A stretch of 35,605 nt of DNA from Nocardioides sp. Lineage in GTDB: Bacteria; Actinomycetota; Actinomycetes; Propionibacteriales; Nocardioidaceae. This document shows positions 1 to 8,512 of the stretch, in pieces. The notes beneath the pieces were generated by a model that saw only the letters and a list, made by a program, of their open reading frames with translations, did no database searches and was not told the DNA's origin. Position 1 is the first letter of the stretch. Every line of letters begins with the position of its first letter. The stretch covers positions 1 to 35,605 of the forward strand of contig JAOPXG010000099.1 in the NCBI GenBank assembly GCA_025965275.1, given 5' to 3'. Both the position numbers and the translations under genes were made by a program.

Positions 1-126
1 GTCACCGCCGCCCATCCGGGCCGCGACCTCGATGTTCTTGATCAGCTTGGCGAACATCTTGCCGCGCTTGGCGTCGACGATCGCCTTCTTGTGCTTCGTG
101 GTCGCCCACTTGGAGTGGCCAGACAT
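1..126 (-). CDS. yebC: YebC/PmpR family regulator, N-terminal part
   Basis: This is the first 42 codons of a gene cut by the window edge. It begins [20 protein letters not shown] and continues through a lysine-rich stretch to AARMGGG, which is the signature N-terminus of the YebC/PmpR family. Members are about 250 residues long. Some act as DNA-binding transcriptional regulators, and others (TACO1-like) help ribosomes at proline stretches. It lies 19 bp downstream of pdxT on the same strand, and the pdxS-pdxT-yebC order is conserved in actinobacteria, so co-transcription is likely. The family is certain from the N-terminus; the regulatory target cannot be inferred here. Confidence 0.93.
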   Translation of the reverse strand, partial: MSGHSKWATTKHKKAIVDAKRGKMFAKLIKNIEVAARMGGGD

Positions 127-145
127 CAGTCCCTCTTCTACTCGC

Positions 146-742
146 TCAGCTCTGCTTCACCAGGTCCACGAACAGGCCGTGGATCCGGGCGTCGCCACCC
201 ACCTCGGGGTGGAACGACGTCGCCATCAGCGGACCCTGTCGGACCGCGACGATCCTACCCGCGGCCTCCCCCTGCTCCACGCGGGCGAGCACGTCGACGC
301 CCGGGCCGACGGACTCGACCCAGGGCGCGCGGATGAAGACCGCGTGCACCGGGGCGTCCAGGCCGGCGAAGTCGACGTCGCCCTCGAAGGAGTGGACCTG
401 GCGGCCGAAGGCGTTGCGCCGGACGGTGATGTCGAGCCCCCCGAGGGTCTCCTGGTCACGCGTGCCGTCCTCGATGTGGTCGGCGAGCATGATCATCCCG
501 GCGCAGGTGCCGAACGCCGGCATCCCGTCCTTGATCCGCTGCCGGATCGGCTCGAAGAGGTCGAACGTGCGGGCCAGCTTGGCCATCGTCGTCGACTCGC
601 CACCCGGGACCACCAGCCCGTCGCAGGCGTCGAGCTCGGACACCCGTCGTACGGCGAGCGTCTCGACGCCCAGGTCACCGAGCACCCGCAGGTGCTCGCG
701 GACGTCGCCCTGGAGGGCGAAGACGCCGATGGTCGTGGTCAC
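146..742 (-). CDS. pdxT: Pyridoxal 5'-phosphate synthase glutaminase subunit PdxT
   Basis: Class I glutamine amidotransferase of 198 residues. It releases ammonia from glutamine and channels it to PdxS for vitamin B6 (PLP) synthesis. Visible signatures are the start [14 protein letters not shown], the [10 protein letters not shown] oxyanion-type segment, the nucleophile in [10 protein letters not shown] and the His-Glu pair in [10 protein letters not shown], so the Cys-His-Glu triad is intact. A longer frame begins at 787, but homology starts at the GTG at 742, which has AGGA upstream. It follows pdxS after 106 bp on the same strand, with yebC 19 bp beyond. Length matches the family. Confidence 0.96.
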   Translation of the reverse strand: MTTTIGVFALQGDVREHLRVLGDLGVETLAVRRVSELDACDGLVVPGGESTTMAKLARTFDLFEPIRQRIKDGMPAFGTCAGMIMLADHIEDGTRDQETLGGLDITVRRNAFGRQVHSFEGDVDFAGLDAPVHAVFIRAPWVESVGPGVDVLARVEQGEAAGRIVAVRQGPLMATSFHPEVGGDARIHGLFVDLVKQS

Positions 743-848
743 GATCGGAAATCCTAGGCCGACCGCACGACCTACGACCGACCGCATGCCCGTCCGGCGG
801 CCGATCGTGCTCGTGGCGACCGGGTGCTCAGACGGGGCGCGGCGCTGA

Positions 849-1754
849 CTACCAGCCGCGTTCGGCGAGCCGGTGCGGCTGCGGGATGTCCTCGACGTTG
901 ATGCCGACCATCGCCTCGCCGAGACCGCGCGAGACCTTCGCGACCACGTCGGGGTCGTCGTGGAACGTCGTGGCCTTGACGATCGCCTCGGCCCGCTGGA
1001 CCGGGTTGCCGGACTTGAAGATGCCCGAGCCCACGAACACGCCCTCGGCGCCGAGCTGCATCATCATCGCCGCGTCGGCCGGGGTCGCGATGCCACCCGC
1101 GGTGAAGAGCACCACCGGGAGCTTGCCCTTCTCGGCGACCTCCTTGACCAGCTCGTAGGGCGCCTGCAGCTTCTTCGCCGCCACGAACAGCTCGTCACCC
1201 TCCAGCGACGCGATCCGGCGGATCTGCCGGCGGATGGTGCGCATGTGGGTGACCGCGTTGGACACGTCACCGGTGCCGGCCTCGCCCTTGGAGCGGATCA
1301 TCGCCGCGCCCTCGGTGATCCGCCGCAGCGCCTCGCCCAGGTTGGTCGCACCGCACACGAACGGCACCGTGAACGCCCACTTGTCGATGTGGTTCTCGTA
1401 GTCGGCCGGGGTCAGCACCTCGGACTCGTCGACGTAGTCGACACCCAGCGACTGCAGGACCTGCGCCTCGGCGAAGTGGCCGATGCGGGCCTTGGCCATC
1501 ACCGGGATCGACACCTGCTCGATGATCGAGTCGATCATGTCGGGGTCGCTCATCCGGGAGACCCCGCCCTGGGCGCGGATGTCGGCGGGCACGCGCTCGA
1601 GGGCCATCACGGCCACCGCTCCGGCGTCCTCCGCGATCTTCGCCTGCTCGGCGGTGACCACGTCCATGATCACGCCGCCCTTGAGCATCTCGGCCATGCC
1701 GCGCTTGACTCGGGTGGTGCCGGTGCTGGTGTCGCTGGGGGTGCTGTCAGTCAT
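849..1754 (-). CDS. pdxS: Pyridoxal 5'-phosphate synthase lyase subunit PdxS
   Basis: 301-residue (beta/alpha)8-barrel enzyme that condenses ribose 5-phosphate, glyceraldehyde 3-phosphate and PdxT-derived ammonia into PLP in the cytoplasm. The sequence shows [17 protein letters not shown], the lysine in [15 protein letters not shown], and the phosphate-binding end [16 protein letters not shown] followed by [14 protein letters not shown]. These are near-invariant PdxS segments. The ATG at 1754 overlaps the end of the phosphatidyltransferase gene by 8 nt, which indicates translational coupling. The first 17 residues are Ser/Thr-rich and variable. Identity is unambiguous. Confidence 0.98.
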   Translation of the reverse strand: MTDSTPSDTSTGTTRVKRGMAEMLKGGVIMDVVTAEQAKIAEDAGAVAVMALERVPADIRAQGGVSRMSDPDMIDSIIEQVSIPVMAKARIGHFAEAQVLQSLGVDYVDESEVLTPADYENHIDKWAFTVPFVCGATNLGEALRRITEGAAMIRSKGEAGTGDVSNAVTHMRTIRRQIRRIASLEGDELFVAAKKLQAPYELVKEVAEKGKLPVVLFTAGGIATPADAAMMMQLGAEGVFVGSGIFKSGNPVQRAEAIVKATTFHDDPDVVAKVSRGLGEAMVGINVEDIPQPHRLAERGW

Positions 1755-2376
1755 GGGGAAAGAGTAGTGCGGCCTCGGCCAGCGCCTGCTTCCGGACCAC
1801 CCACACCCGCTGCACGACGGTGACCGTCGAGGCGATCGCGAGCGCCCAGAGCGCGATGTACATGAGGACAGGGAGGTCGAAGATCGCCCCGAGGCCGGTC
1901 ATCACCAAGATCGCCACCAGCCGGTCGGCACGCTCGGCGATGCCGACCTTGGCCTCGAAGCCCATCCCCTCGGCCTTGGCCCGGGCGTACGACGTCACCG
2001 CGCCCATCACGAGGCAGATCAGGCAGAGCACCAGGTAGAGCCGGCTGTCGCCCGACCAGGCGAAGTAGAGCGCGAGCCCGCTGAAGATCGCGGCGTCGCC
2101 GATCCGGTCGAGCGTGGAGTCGAGGAAGGCGCCGAACCTGCTCGTCTTGCCCGTGGTCCGGGCCATGTAGCCGTCGAGCAGGTCGCTGAAGACGAAGGCG
2201 GTGATCACCAGCACGCCGGTGAGCAGCTTGCCCTGCGGGAAGAACACGAGGGCGCCCGCGCTCACCCCGATCGTGCCGACGAGGGTCACGACGTCGGCGC
2301 TGACACCCATCCGGATGAGGAGGTGGGCTACGGGAGAGATGACCTTCGTCCAGAAGGCTCGGAAACGTTCCATCAT
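1747..2376 (-). CDS. pgsA: CDP-alcohol phosphatidyltransferase (phosphatidylinositol phosphate synthase type)
   Basis: Membrane enzyme of 209 residues with several hydrophobic helices. It carries the complete CDP-alcohol phosphotransferase motif: DLLDGYMAR at about residues 65-73, then G and AFLDSTLDR, giving D-x2-DG-x2-AR-x8-G-x3-D-x3-D. In mycobacteria the gene next to pdxS and the HIT/thrS pair is the enzyme that joins CDP-diacylglycerol to inositol 3-phosphate for phosphatidylinositol and PIM synthesis. That role is inferred from position, and a phosphatidylglycerophosphate synthase role is not excluded. Tandem ATG codons at 2376 and 2373 are both possible starts. The PIM acyltransferase and pimA that follow pgsA in mycobacteria are absent, since pgsA runs straight into pdxS. 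Confidence 0.92.
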   Translation of the reverse strand: MMERFRAFWTKVISPVAHLLIRMGVSADVVTLVGTIGVSAGALVFFPQGKLLTGVLVITAFVFSDLLDGYMARTTGKTSRFGAFLDSTLDRIGDAAIFSGLALYFAWSGDSRLYLVLCLICLVMGAVTSYARAKAEGMGFEAKVGIAERADRLVAILVMTGLGAIFDLPVLMYIALWALAIASTVTVVQRVWVVRKQALAEAALLFPHD

Positions 2377-2405
2377 GGCGGCAGCAGGCTACCGGTGATC
2401 GCGCC

Positions 2406-3593
2406 TCAGACCGCCTGCGGCACCATCTGCGGGTGTTCGAGGATCGGCGCGAAGGCGAGCTCGGCCGCACCGATGAGCGGCGAGTCGTCCTCGAGACCGG
2501 CCGAGCGGATCTCGACATCGTTGCGCGGAGAGATCAGCGTGCTGCGGCTCATCGCCTCGTCGACCCGGCTCCCCGCGGCGCTCCACACCTGTGACAGCAC
2601 TCCCCCGAGCACGACGATCTCCGGGTTGAAGATGTTGACGATGGCGCGCAGGCCGACCCCACACCACTCCGCCACCTCGTCGACGGCAGCGGCCGCGCGG
2701 GCCTCGCCGTCACGCGCGGCGGCGATGACCTCGGCGATCGCGGGCGGGCCGCCGCCCGGGAGGCGGCCGGCGCGGCGGAGCAGGACGTTCTCGCCCACCT
2801 TCATCTCCCAGCAGCCGACCGAGCCGCACCGGCAGTTCGGGCCGAGGCTGTCGATCTGCATGTGGCCGACCTCGCCGGCGTACCCGGTCGCGCCCATCAG
2901 CGGGACCCCGCCGACCAGGAAACCACCACCGATGCCGACGCTGGCGCTGAGGTAGGCCACGTCGGAGTACCCGACGGCGGCCCCGCGGATGTGCTCGGCG
3001 AGCACCCCGAGGTTGGCGTCGTTGCCGGTCGAGACCGGGCGGCCGAGACGGTTGGCGAGGAGCTCGGTGAACGGCTCCTCGACCCAGCCCAGGTTGGGTG
3101 CGAAGCGGACCAGGCCGTCGCCGGTGCGCACGGCACCGGGCACCGCTACGCCCACGCCGAGGCAGCGCTTGGTCGGGACGGCGGCGAGGCTGTCCTCGAT
3201 CATCTGGGCCACCGACTCGACCACGTGGGCGACGTCGTGCTCGCCGCGCTGGTGGCCCCGGTTGCGACGGTCCAGAACGTCGCCACCGAGACCCACCAGC
3301 GCCACGGCGACCCGGTCGACCCCGACGTCGACGGCCACCACCACGTTGTCCGGAGCAGGCACCACCAGGTGCGACGGGCGCCCCGATCGCCCACCCACCG
3401 CCGACGTCTCCTCCGTCACCAGACCCAGGCTCTGCAGCTCGAACGTCAGGGCACCGATGGTGCTCCGGTTGAGCCCGAGCTGGCGGGTCAGGACGGCCCG
3501 GGTCGTGGGACCGCGGGTGTGCACCGTCTGGAGGATCGCGCGCAGGTTCGCGCGTCGAAGCTCTTCGGTGCTGACGCCGGTGGGGGTGGGCAC
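2406..3593 (-). CDS. ROK family transcriptional regulator (XylR-like)
   Basis: 395-residue repressor-type ROK protein. The N-terminus (about residues 1-80) is a winged helix-turn-helix (TEELRRANLRAILQTVH, then TRQLGLNRSTIGALTFEL). The rest is a sugar-kinase-like domain with VVAVDVGVDRVAVALV and the ROK zinc motif CRCGSVGCWE. The GTG at 3593 is preferred because GGAG lies 4 nt upstream and because the longer frame to 3713 runs into the permease gene. It is 25 bp downstream of the XylH-type permease, so it probably belongs to the same transcript. By analogy with XylR it should repress the xylose genes and release DNA on sugar binding. The paired inverted repeats at 6945-6991 are its likely operators. 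Confidence 0.9.
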   Translation of the reverse strand: MPTPTGVSTEELRRANLRAILQTVHTRGPTTRAVLTRQLGLNRSTIGALTFELQSLGLVTEETSAVGGRSGRPSHLVVPAPDNVVVAVDVGVDRVAVALVGLGGDVLDRRNRGHQRGEHDVAHVVESVAQMIEDSLAAVPTKRCLGVGVAVPGAVRTGDGLVRFAPNLGWVEEPFTELLANRLGRPVSTGNDANLGVLAEHIRGAAVGYSDVAYLSASVGIGGGFLVGGVPLMGATGYAGEVGHMQIDSLGPNCRCGSVGCWEMKVGENVLLRRAGRLPGGGPPAIAEVIAAARDGEARAAAAVDEVAEWCGVGLRAIVNIFNPEIVVLGGVLSQVWSAAGSRVDEAMSRSTLISPRNDVEIRSAGLEDDSPLIGAAELAFAPILEHPQMVPQAV

Positions 3594-3618
3594 AGTGCTC
3601 CTCTGCCTGCCGGTCCTG

Positions 3619-4887
3619 TCAGCCGCGACCGGACGCGGCGGCTCGCCGGCGACTGATCGCGTCGACGCTCGCGGCGACGAGGAGCACGAGACCGGTGACG
3701 ATGAAGACGACACCCGGCTCCTGGTTCAGCAGCCCCATGCCGTTGGCGATGACCGCGATCACGGTGCCACCGATGACTGCGTCGGCCACCTTCCCCTTGC
3801 CGCCGAAGAGGCTGGTGCCGCCGATGACGGCCGCGCCGACGGCGTACAGCAGCGTCTCGCCACCACCGGTCGCGTTCGACACCGAGTGGTTGCGAGCGGC
3901 CAGCAGCAGGCCACCGATCGCGGCGATCGACGAGCACAGGATGAAGCAGCTGAGCTTGATCCACAGGACGTTGATGCCGGCCCGGCGCGCTGCCTCCGTG
4001 TTGCCGCCGACGGCGTAGACGTGCCGCCCCCAGGCGGTCCGGCCGAGCACGAAGGACAGCACCAGCAGCAGCACCAGGATCACCACAAGGGAGTTCGGGA
4101 CACCCTTGAGCGACTTGAAGTTCGGGTTCAGGCTCCGCTCACGCGACAGGTACGCGACAAGCAGCACCACGACCACGGCCAGAGCGCCGCTCTTGATCGC
4201 CCAGAGCAGCCGCGGCTCGTTCGTCAGCCCGGCCCTCCGGCGACGGGCGTTGCGCACGTACGTCACGACGGCGTAGCCGACCACGACGACCGCGGCGAGC
4301 GTCCACCCGAGCCAGATCGGCAGGTTCTTGTCGGTGATGGACCGGATCGTCTCGTTCTCGAACGGGATGGTGCCGCCGGCGCCGATGATCTCGAGCGTCA
4401 CGCCCTGCAGGCCGAGGAACGCCGCCAGAGTGACCACGAACGACGGGATGCCGAGCCGGGACACCAGGAGGCCGATGCCGGTGCCGATGACGGCGCCGGC
4501 GGCCACGCAGGCCAGCACGGAGATGAACCAGCCCTGGTGGTGGTTGGTCATCACCACACCCATGACGGCGGCCGCCGTGCCGCCGGCGACACCGGCCGAC
4601 AGGTCGATCTCACCGAGCAGGAGCACGAAGACCAGGCCCATGGCGATCACCGTGATCGCGGCCGACTGGTTGATCAGGTTGGCGACGTTCAGCTCGGAGG
4701 TGAACGTGTTCGGACGCAGCACGGAGAACGCGATCACCAGGACGACGAGGCCGAGAACGGCCGGCAGCGCGCCGACGTCTCCGCCACGGACCTTGGCGAG
4801 ATAGGCGCGGACGATGCCGCCCAGACCCTCGGCCTGCGACGGCTCCGGCGCGACGACCGGCGTCTCTTCGGGCTTGGTGGCGCTCAT
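3619..4887 (-). CDS. xylH: Xylose/monosaccharide ABC transporter permease (XylH-like)
   Basis: Integral membrane protein of 422 residues with about ten hydrophobic segments, resembling the BPD_transp_2 permease family. The C-terminal stretch AVGAAVIGGTSLFGGKGKV is typical of XylH/RbsC proteins, and the early segment AITVIAMGLVFVLLLGEIDL also matches. It forms the membrane channel for the XylF-bound sugar, powered by XylG. Its ATG at 4887 overlaps the ATPase stop as ATGA, so the two are translationally coupled. The frame stays open to 5160, but that part is antisense-type readthrough of the ATPase. The central region has a charged loop (about residues 190-250) longer than in RbsC, as in XylH. 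Confidence 0.92.
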   Translation of the reverse strand: MSATKPEETPVVAPEPSQAEGLGGIVRAYLAKVRGGDVGALPAVLGLVVLVIAFSVLRPNTFTSELNVANLINQSAAITVIAMGLVFVLLLGEIDLSAGVAGGTAAAVMGVVMTNHHQGWFISVLACVAAGAVIGTGIGLLVSRLGIPSFVVTLAAFLGLQGVTLEIIGAGGTIPFENETIRSITDKNLPIWLGWTLAAVVVVGYAVVTYVRNARRRRAGLTNEPRLLWAIKSGALAVVVVLLVAYLSRERSLNPNFKSLKGVPNSLVVILVLLLVLSFVLGRTAWGRHVYAVGGNTEAARRAGINVLWIKLSCFILCSSIAAIGGLLLAARNHSVSNATGGGETLLYAVGAAVIGGTSLFGGKGKVADAVIGGTVIAVIANGMGLLNQEPGVVFIVTGLVLLVAASVDAISRRRAAASGRG

Positions 4888-5675
4888 GCGGACGCTCCTT
4901 CGCCGGTGCTGCCGGTCGTGATCAGCTGCACGACCTGGTTCGAGGTGACGTCTGCCTTGCGCACCTGGGCGACCATCGCGCCGAGGTAGAGGACCGCGAT
5001 GGTGTCGGCCACCCGGAAGACGTCGTTGAGGTTGTGGCTGATCAGGATCACGCCGAGGCCGCTGTCGGCCAGCCGGCGGACCAGCAGAAGGACCTGCTCG
5101 GTCTGCGCGACACCGAGAGCGGCGGTCGGCTCGTCGAGGATCACGACGCGCGAGTTCCACAGCACCGACCGGGCGATCGCCACGGTCTGGCGCTGACCGC
5201 CGGAAAGGGAGGCGACCTTGGTGCGCACCGATCGCAGCGTGCGGACGGACAGGCCGTCGAGGGTCTCGCGGGCGCGCTTCTCCATGCTGTCCTCGTCGAG
5301 GAGCCCGGACTTCGTCAGCTCGCGACCGAGGAACATGTTGTGGACGACGTCGAGGTTGTCGCAGAGCGCGAGGTCCTGGTAGACCACCTCGATCCCGAGC
5401 GCGCCTGCGTCCTTCGGGCCGTGCACGGTGACGGGCTTGCCGTCGTAGATGTACTCGCCATCGTCGAACGAGTGGATCCCGGCGATGCCCTTGATCAGGG
5501 TGCTCTTGCCGGCGCCGTTGTCACCGACGAGAGCGGTGACCTCGCCGGCCCTGACGTCGAGGTCGACGCCTCGAAGCACGTGCACCGCGCCGAAGCTCTT
5601 CTGGATGCCGCGCAGCTGCAGCAACGGCTCACCGGAGCCGGCAGCAGCTGGTCGCACGGAAGCGGTCGCAGTCAC
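4884..5675 (-). CDS. xylG: Sugar ABC transporter ATP-binding protein (XylG-like)
   Basis: 263-residue single-cassette ATPase. It has Walker A GDNGAGKSTLIKG, the signature LSGGQRQTVAIARSV, Walker B VVILDEPTAALG and the switch histidine in VILISHNLNDV. E. coli XylG and RbsA have two fused cassettes; this one has one, the form common in actinobacterial xylose/multiple-sugar systems. The GTG start at 5675 is chosen because AGGAGGA lies 5 nt upstream and the cassette homology begins about 25 residues in. It sits between xylF and xylH on one transcript, and its stop overlaps the permease start. Confidence 0.92.
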   Translation of the reverse strand: MTATASVRPAAAGSGEPLLQLRGIQKSFGAVHVLRGVDLDVRAGEVTALVGDNGAGKSTLIKGIAGIHSFDDGEYIYDGKPVTVHGPKDAGALGIEVVYQDLALCDNLDVVHNMFLGRELTKSGLLDEDSMEKRARETLDGLSVRTLRSVRTKVASLSGGQRQTVAIARSVLWNSRVVILDEPTAALGVAQTEQVLLLVRRLADSGLGVILISHNLNDVFRVADTIAVLYLGAMVAQVRKADVTSNQVVQLITTGSTGEGASA

Positions 5676-5739
5676 TGTTCCTCCTGAGGTCTGGTTGGTT
5701 GCGAAACGGGCGTGCCCGCTCCGCTCGGTCACCATGCCA

Positions 5740-5772
5740 GAGGCGGGGGCGACGAAATGCCGCCCCCGCCTC
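5740..5772 (-). terminator. Hairpin between xylF and xylG (attenuator or mRNA stabiliser)
   Basis: A perfect 12-bp inverted repeat, GAGGCGGGGGCG and its complement, surrounds a 9-nt loop. It lies in the 122-bp gap between xylF and xylG and has no T-run. In binding-protein transporters such hairpins commonly protect or partly terminate the upstream message so that more binding protein than ATPase or permease is made. That role is inferred here. Confidence 0.7.
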
Positions 5773-5797
5773 CGACAGTGCTGGCGCAATCAGTGGA

Positions 5798-6919
5798 TCA
5801 GCTGATCCCGGCCGCGGTGCACTTCGCCGCCACCTTGCCGGTGCAGACGTCGGCCGCCTTGGCGAAGCCGTCATCGAACGGCTGCTTGATGTTGTCCAGC
5901 GTGATCCACACCGGGGTGGCCAGGGCGGACGGGACGTCCTTGCCGGTCTTGGTGTCCGGGACGCTCCCGGTGATCATGCTGCTGGTGTCTTCACCCTTGA
6001 TCAGGGCGATGGCCAGGTCGGACGCGGCCTTGGCCTCGAGGTCGGTGTTCTTGTACACCGAGCCGCACTGGTAGCCCAGCAGGATGTTCTGCAGGCCCTC
6101 GACCGACGCGTCCTGACCGGTCACCGGGATCTGGCCGGCGACTCCCTGCGCCTGCATACGGGCGATGATGCCGCCGGCCATCGTGTCGTTGGCCGACACG
6201 ACGCCGTCGATCTTGCCGCCGTTCTGCGTGTAGAGCTGCTCGAAGGCCGTACCGGCCTTGGTCGCGTCCCAGAAGCCGCTCTGGTCACCGACGAGGGTGT
6301 AGGCGCCCGAGTCGATCTTCGGCTTGAGGGCCTCTTCGTAGCCCTGCTTGAACAGCGCTGCGTTGTTGTCGTTCGGGTCGCCATCGATGTAGATGATGTT
6401 GGCCTTGGTCTTGTTCTCGGCGTCCAGGCAGGCCTGGAGGCCGCTGCCCATCAGCTTGCCGACCCCGACGTTGTCGAAGGAGACGTAGAACGACGCGCCG
6501 CCGCCCAGGGTCAGGCGGTCGTAGTCGATGCTCTGCACACCGGCGTCGGCGGCCTTGGACAGGCACGCCGAGCCGGAGTCGGAGTCCAGGTTGACGATCA
6601 TCAAGACGGTGACGCCCTCGGTGATCATGTTGTCGCAGATCGTCCCGAACTTGTCGACGTCGCCGTTGGCGTTCTGAATGTCGTAGTCCACGCCGGCGGC
6701 CTTGAAGGCGGCCTCGAGGCTGGGACGGTCGTTCGCCTCCCACCGCGGCGAGGTGGTCGTGTCGGGCAGGATCACCCCGACCTTGCCCGTGGCGGCGCCG
6801 CTGCTGCTGCCGCTCGGTCCACCAGCACTGTCGCTACCGCCGCACGCGGCGAGTGCTCCGAACGCGAGCACTCCCACTGCGACGAGGGACGCGTAGCGCG
6901 CACCCTTGTTCCTGACCAT
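5798..6919 (-). CDS. xylF: Sugar ABC transporter substrate-binding lipoprotein (XylF-like)
   Basis: 373-residue periplasmic-binding-type lipoprotein. After MVRNKGARYAS there is a hydrophobic helix ending in the lipobox LAAC, followed by a Gly/Ser-rich linker. The mature part is a type I sugar-binding fold (VGVILPDTTTSPRWEANDRP, then VDYDIQNANGD and DGVVSANDTMAGGI), as in XylF/RbsB. It captures xylose or a related monosaccharide outside the membrane and delivers it to the permease. The ATG at 6919 has GGAGG 8 nt upstream; an ATG five codons earlier overlaps that site and is less likely. It is the first gene of the transporter operon and diverges from xylA. Confidence 0.93.
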   Translation of the reverse strand: MVRNKGARYASLVAVGVLAFGALAACGGSDSAGGPSGSSSGAATGKVGVILPDTTTSPRWEANDRPSLEAAFKAAGVDYDIQNANGDVDKFGTICDNMITEGVTVLMIVNLDSDSGSACLSKAADAGVQSIDYDRLTLGGGASFYVSFDNVGVGKLMGSGLQACLDAENKTKANIIYIDGDPNDNNAALFKQGYEEALKPKIDSGAYTLVGDQSGFWDATKAGTAFEQLYTQNGGKIDGVVSANDTMAGGIIARMQAQGVAGQIPVTGQDASVEGLQNILLGYQCGSVYKNTDLEAKAASDLAIALIKGEDTSSMITGSVPDTKTGKDVPSALATPVWITLDNIKQPFDDGFAKAADVCTGKVAAKCTAAGIS

Positions 6920-6944
6920 TTCCTCGACCTCCATGGCTTGGACA

Positions 6945-6967
6945 CCGTGATGTGACGACCATCACGG
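6945..6967. promoter_or_regulatory. Inverted repeat 1 in the xylF-xylA divergent region
   Basis: CCGTGATG and CATCACGG form a perfect 8-bp inverted repeat around a 7-bp spacer, 23 bp in total. It lies 25 bp upstream of the xylF start codon and one base from a second 23-bp repeat. Its sequence differs from its neighbour, so it may bind a different factor. A sugar-responsive repressor such as the nearby ROK protein, or a global regulator, is the plausible ligand. Confidence 0.6.
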
Positions 6968-6968
6968 G

Positions 6969-6991
6969 GTATGTTGTGCCGCACAACATAC
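6969..6991. promoter_or_regulatory. Inverted repeat 2, probable ROK operator
   Basis: GTATGTTGTG, then CCG, then CACAACATAC: a perfect 10-bp inverted repeat with a 3-bp spacer. It is AT-rich against a very GC-rich background and is centred between the divergent xylF and xylA genes. This is the form expected for a repressor operator. The ROK protein encoded in the same operon is the obvious candidate to bind it. Confidence 0.72.
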
Positions 6992-7059
6992 TCACGGTTG
7001 CCCAAGCCCGGCAAGTGCATCTGAGAGCGTGTTTTGTTGCACGTTCAAACCAAGTGTGT

Positions 7060-7069
7060 TCACGCGTGA
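7060..7069. promoter_or_regulatory. Short palindrome upstream of xylA
   Basis: TCACGCGTGA is a perfect 10-bp palindrome 33 bp upstream of the xylA start. It may be part of the xylA control region, but a palindrome this short can arise by chance in GC-rich DNA. Confidence 0.3.
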
Positions 7070-7102
7070 GCGTGACCGAATCGTGATGGAAACGAGGACC
7101 TG

Positions 7103-8284
7103 ATGAGCCAGAGCAGCACCGATCCGGCACCCTTCACCCCCACCCGCGAGGACCGGTTCTCGTTCGGTCTGTGGACCGTGGGCTGGCAGGGCGTCGACGT
7201 CTTCGGTGGCGCGGTACGCCCCGTACTCGACCCGGCGGAGGCGATCCACCGACTGAGCGACCTCGGCGCCTACGGGATCACGTTCCACGACAACGACGTG
7301 TTCCCGTTCGACGCCGACGCGGCGACCAAGGAGAAGCACCTCGCACCGTTCCGCAAGGCACTGGAGGAGACGGGCCTGGTGGTGCCGATGGTGACGACCA
7401 ACCTGTTCTCCCACCCGGTCTTCCGGGACGGCGGATTCACCAACAACGACCGCGACGTACGCCGGTTCGCGATCCGCAAGGCGGCCGATCAGATCGACCT
7501 GGCTGCCGAGCTGGGCGCCAAGCTCTTCGTCGCCTGGGGTGGCCGTGAGGGGGCCGAGTCCGGTGCCGCCAAGGACGTCAAGAGCGCCCTCGACCGCTAC
7601 GCCGAGGCGTTCAACACTCTGGGCGCCTACGTGCTCGAGCAGGGCTACGACATCCGCTTCGCGATCGAACCCAAGCCCAACGAGCCCCGCGGCGACATCC
7701 TGCTTCCGACCATCGGCCACGCCCTCGCGTTCATCAACGAGCTCGACCACCCCGAGCTGGTGGGCCTCAATCCCGAGGTCGGCCACGAGGAGATGGCCTC
7801 GCTCAACTACGCGCACGGTCTCGCCCAGGCGCTGTGGCACGGCAAGCTCTTCCACATCGACCTCAACGGCCAGCACGGTCCCCGCTACGACCAGGACCTG
7901 CGCTTCGGCGCCGGCAACGCCCGTGGCGCCTTCTGGACCGTCGACATCGTGGAGAACGGCGGCTACGACGGCCCCCGCCACTTCGACTACAAGCCGCCGC
8001 GGACCGAGGACATGGACGGCGTCTGGGTCTCGGCGGAGGCGTGCATGCGCAACTACCTGATCCTGCGGGAGAAGGTCCGCGCGTTCCGGGCCGACCCCGA
8101 GGTGCAGCAGGCGCTCGAGGACGCCCGGGTCGACCAGCTCGGTGTCACCACCATGGCCGCGGGCGAGTCGCTCGCCGACCTCCGCGCCGAGGCGTTCGAC
8201 CCCGAGGCCGCCGCCCAACGGGGCATGGGCTTCGAGAAGCTCGACCAGCTGGCGCTCGAGCACCTGTACGGCGTCCGGGGCTGA
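7103..8284 (+). CDS. xylA: Xylose isomerase
   Basis: 393-residue metal-dependent isomerase that converts D-xylose to D-xylulose in the cytoplasm. The active-site set is complete: His62 and Asp65 in FHDND, Glu189 and Lys191 in [11 protein letters not shown], Glu225 and His228 in LNPEVGHEE, Asp253, Asp263 and Asp265 in [19 protein letters not shown], and Asp295 in HFDYKPPR. Length matches actinobacterial (class I) enzymes. GAGGA lies 4 nt before the ATG. It is transcribed away from the transporter operon from a shared control region, and a strong terminator follows. Xylulokinase (xylB) is not in this window. Confidence 0.98.
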   Translation: MSQSSTDPAPFTPTREDRFSFGLWTVGWQGVDVFGGAVRPVLDPAEAIHRLSDLGAYGITFHDNDVFPFDADAATKEKHLAPFRKALEETGLVVPMVTTNLFSHPVFRDGGFTNNDRDVRRFAIRKAADQIDLAAELGAKLFVAWGGREGAESGAAKDVKSALDRYAEAFNTLGAYVLEQGYDIRFAIEPKPNEPRGDILLPTIGHALAFINELDHPELVGLNPEVGHEEMASLNYAHGLAQALWHGKLFHIDLNGQHGPRYDQDLRFGAGNARGAFWTVDIVENGGYDGPRHFDYKPPRTEDMDGVWVSAEACMRNYLILREKVRAFRADPEVQQALEDARVDQLGVTTMAAGESLADLRAEAFDPEAAAQRGMGFEKLDQLALEHLYGVRG

Positions 8285-8290
8285 CCAGAC

Positions 8291-8328
8291 CGCCCCCGTG
8301 CGGCGACCGACGTCGCCGCACGGGGGCG
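8291..8328 (+). terminator. Strong hairpin terminator after xylA
   Basis: A perfect 17-bp inverted repeat (from CGCCCCCGTGCGGCGAC) closes a 4-nt loop and begins 6 nt after the xylA stop codon. There is no T-run, as is usual for actinobacterial terminators. It separates xylA from the following small ORF. Confidence 0.85.
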
Positions 8329-8377
8329 TACTGTCGAGACATGGAGCCGTTCAGGCTTCCTCTCAGAGAGATCCCCC

Positions 8378-8512
8378 ATGAGCGACAAGTCGCCGCGGCA
8401 AGGCATGACCAAGAAGACCAGCAAGTCCATCAAGGAGAAGCGCGCGGAGAAGCGCGACAAGGGATCGACGGACACCTTCTCGGACAAGATCCACCCGACG
8501 AAGAAGAAGTGA
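8378..8512 (+). CDS. Small lysine-rich protein, unknown function
   Basis: A 44-residue ORF, MSDKSPRQGMTKKTSKSIKE and so on to PTKKK. It is strongly basic (mostly Lys with some Arg) with no hydrophobic segment or Cys, so it is likely an unstructured nucleic-acid- or ribosome-binding peptide. AGAGAG lies 7 nt before the ATG. The TGA overlaps the GTG of the next gene as GTGA, so the two are translationally coupled. Its size keeps it out of many annotations. I believe similar short basic ORFs occur in other actinobacteria, but I cannot name a family. Confidence 0.65.
   Translation: MSDKSPRQGMTKKTSKSIKEKRAEKRDKGSTDTFSDKIHPTKKK

Noticed and set aside
3594-3713. Longer ROK protein from 3713
   Set aside because: The added 40 residues are Ser/Arg low-complexity and lie inside the permease gene; the GTG at 3593 has a good ribosome site.
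7834-8508. N-terminal extension of the carboxyethyl-ornithine synthase frame back to 7834
   Set aside because: It runs through xylA and its terminator in another frame; homology and coupling support the GTG at 8509.
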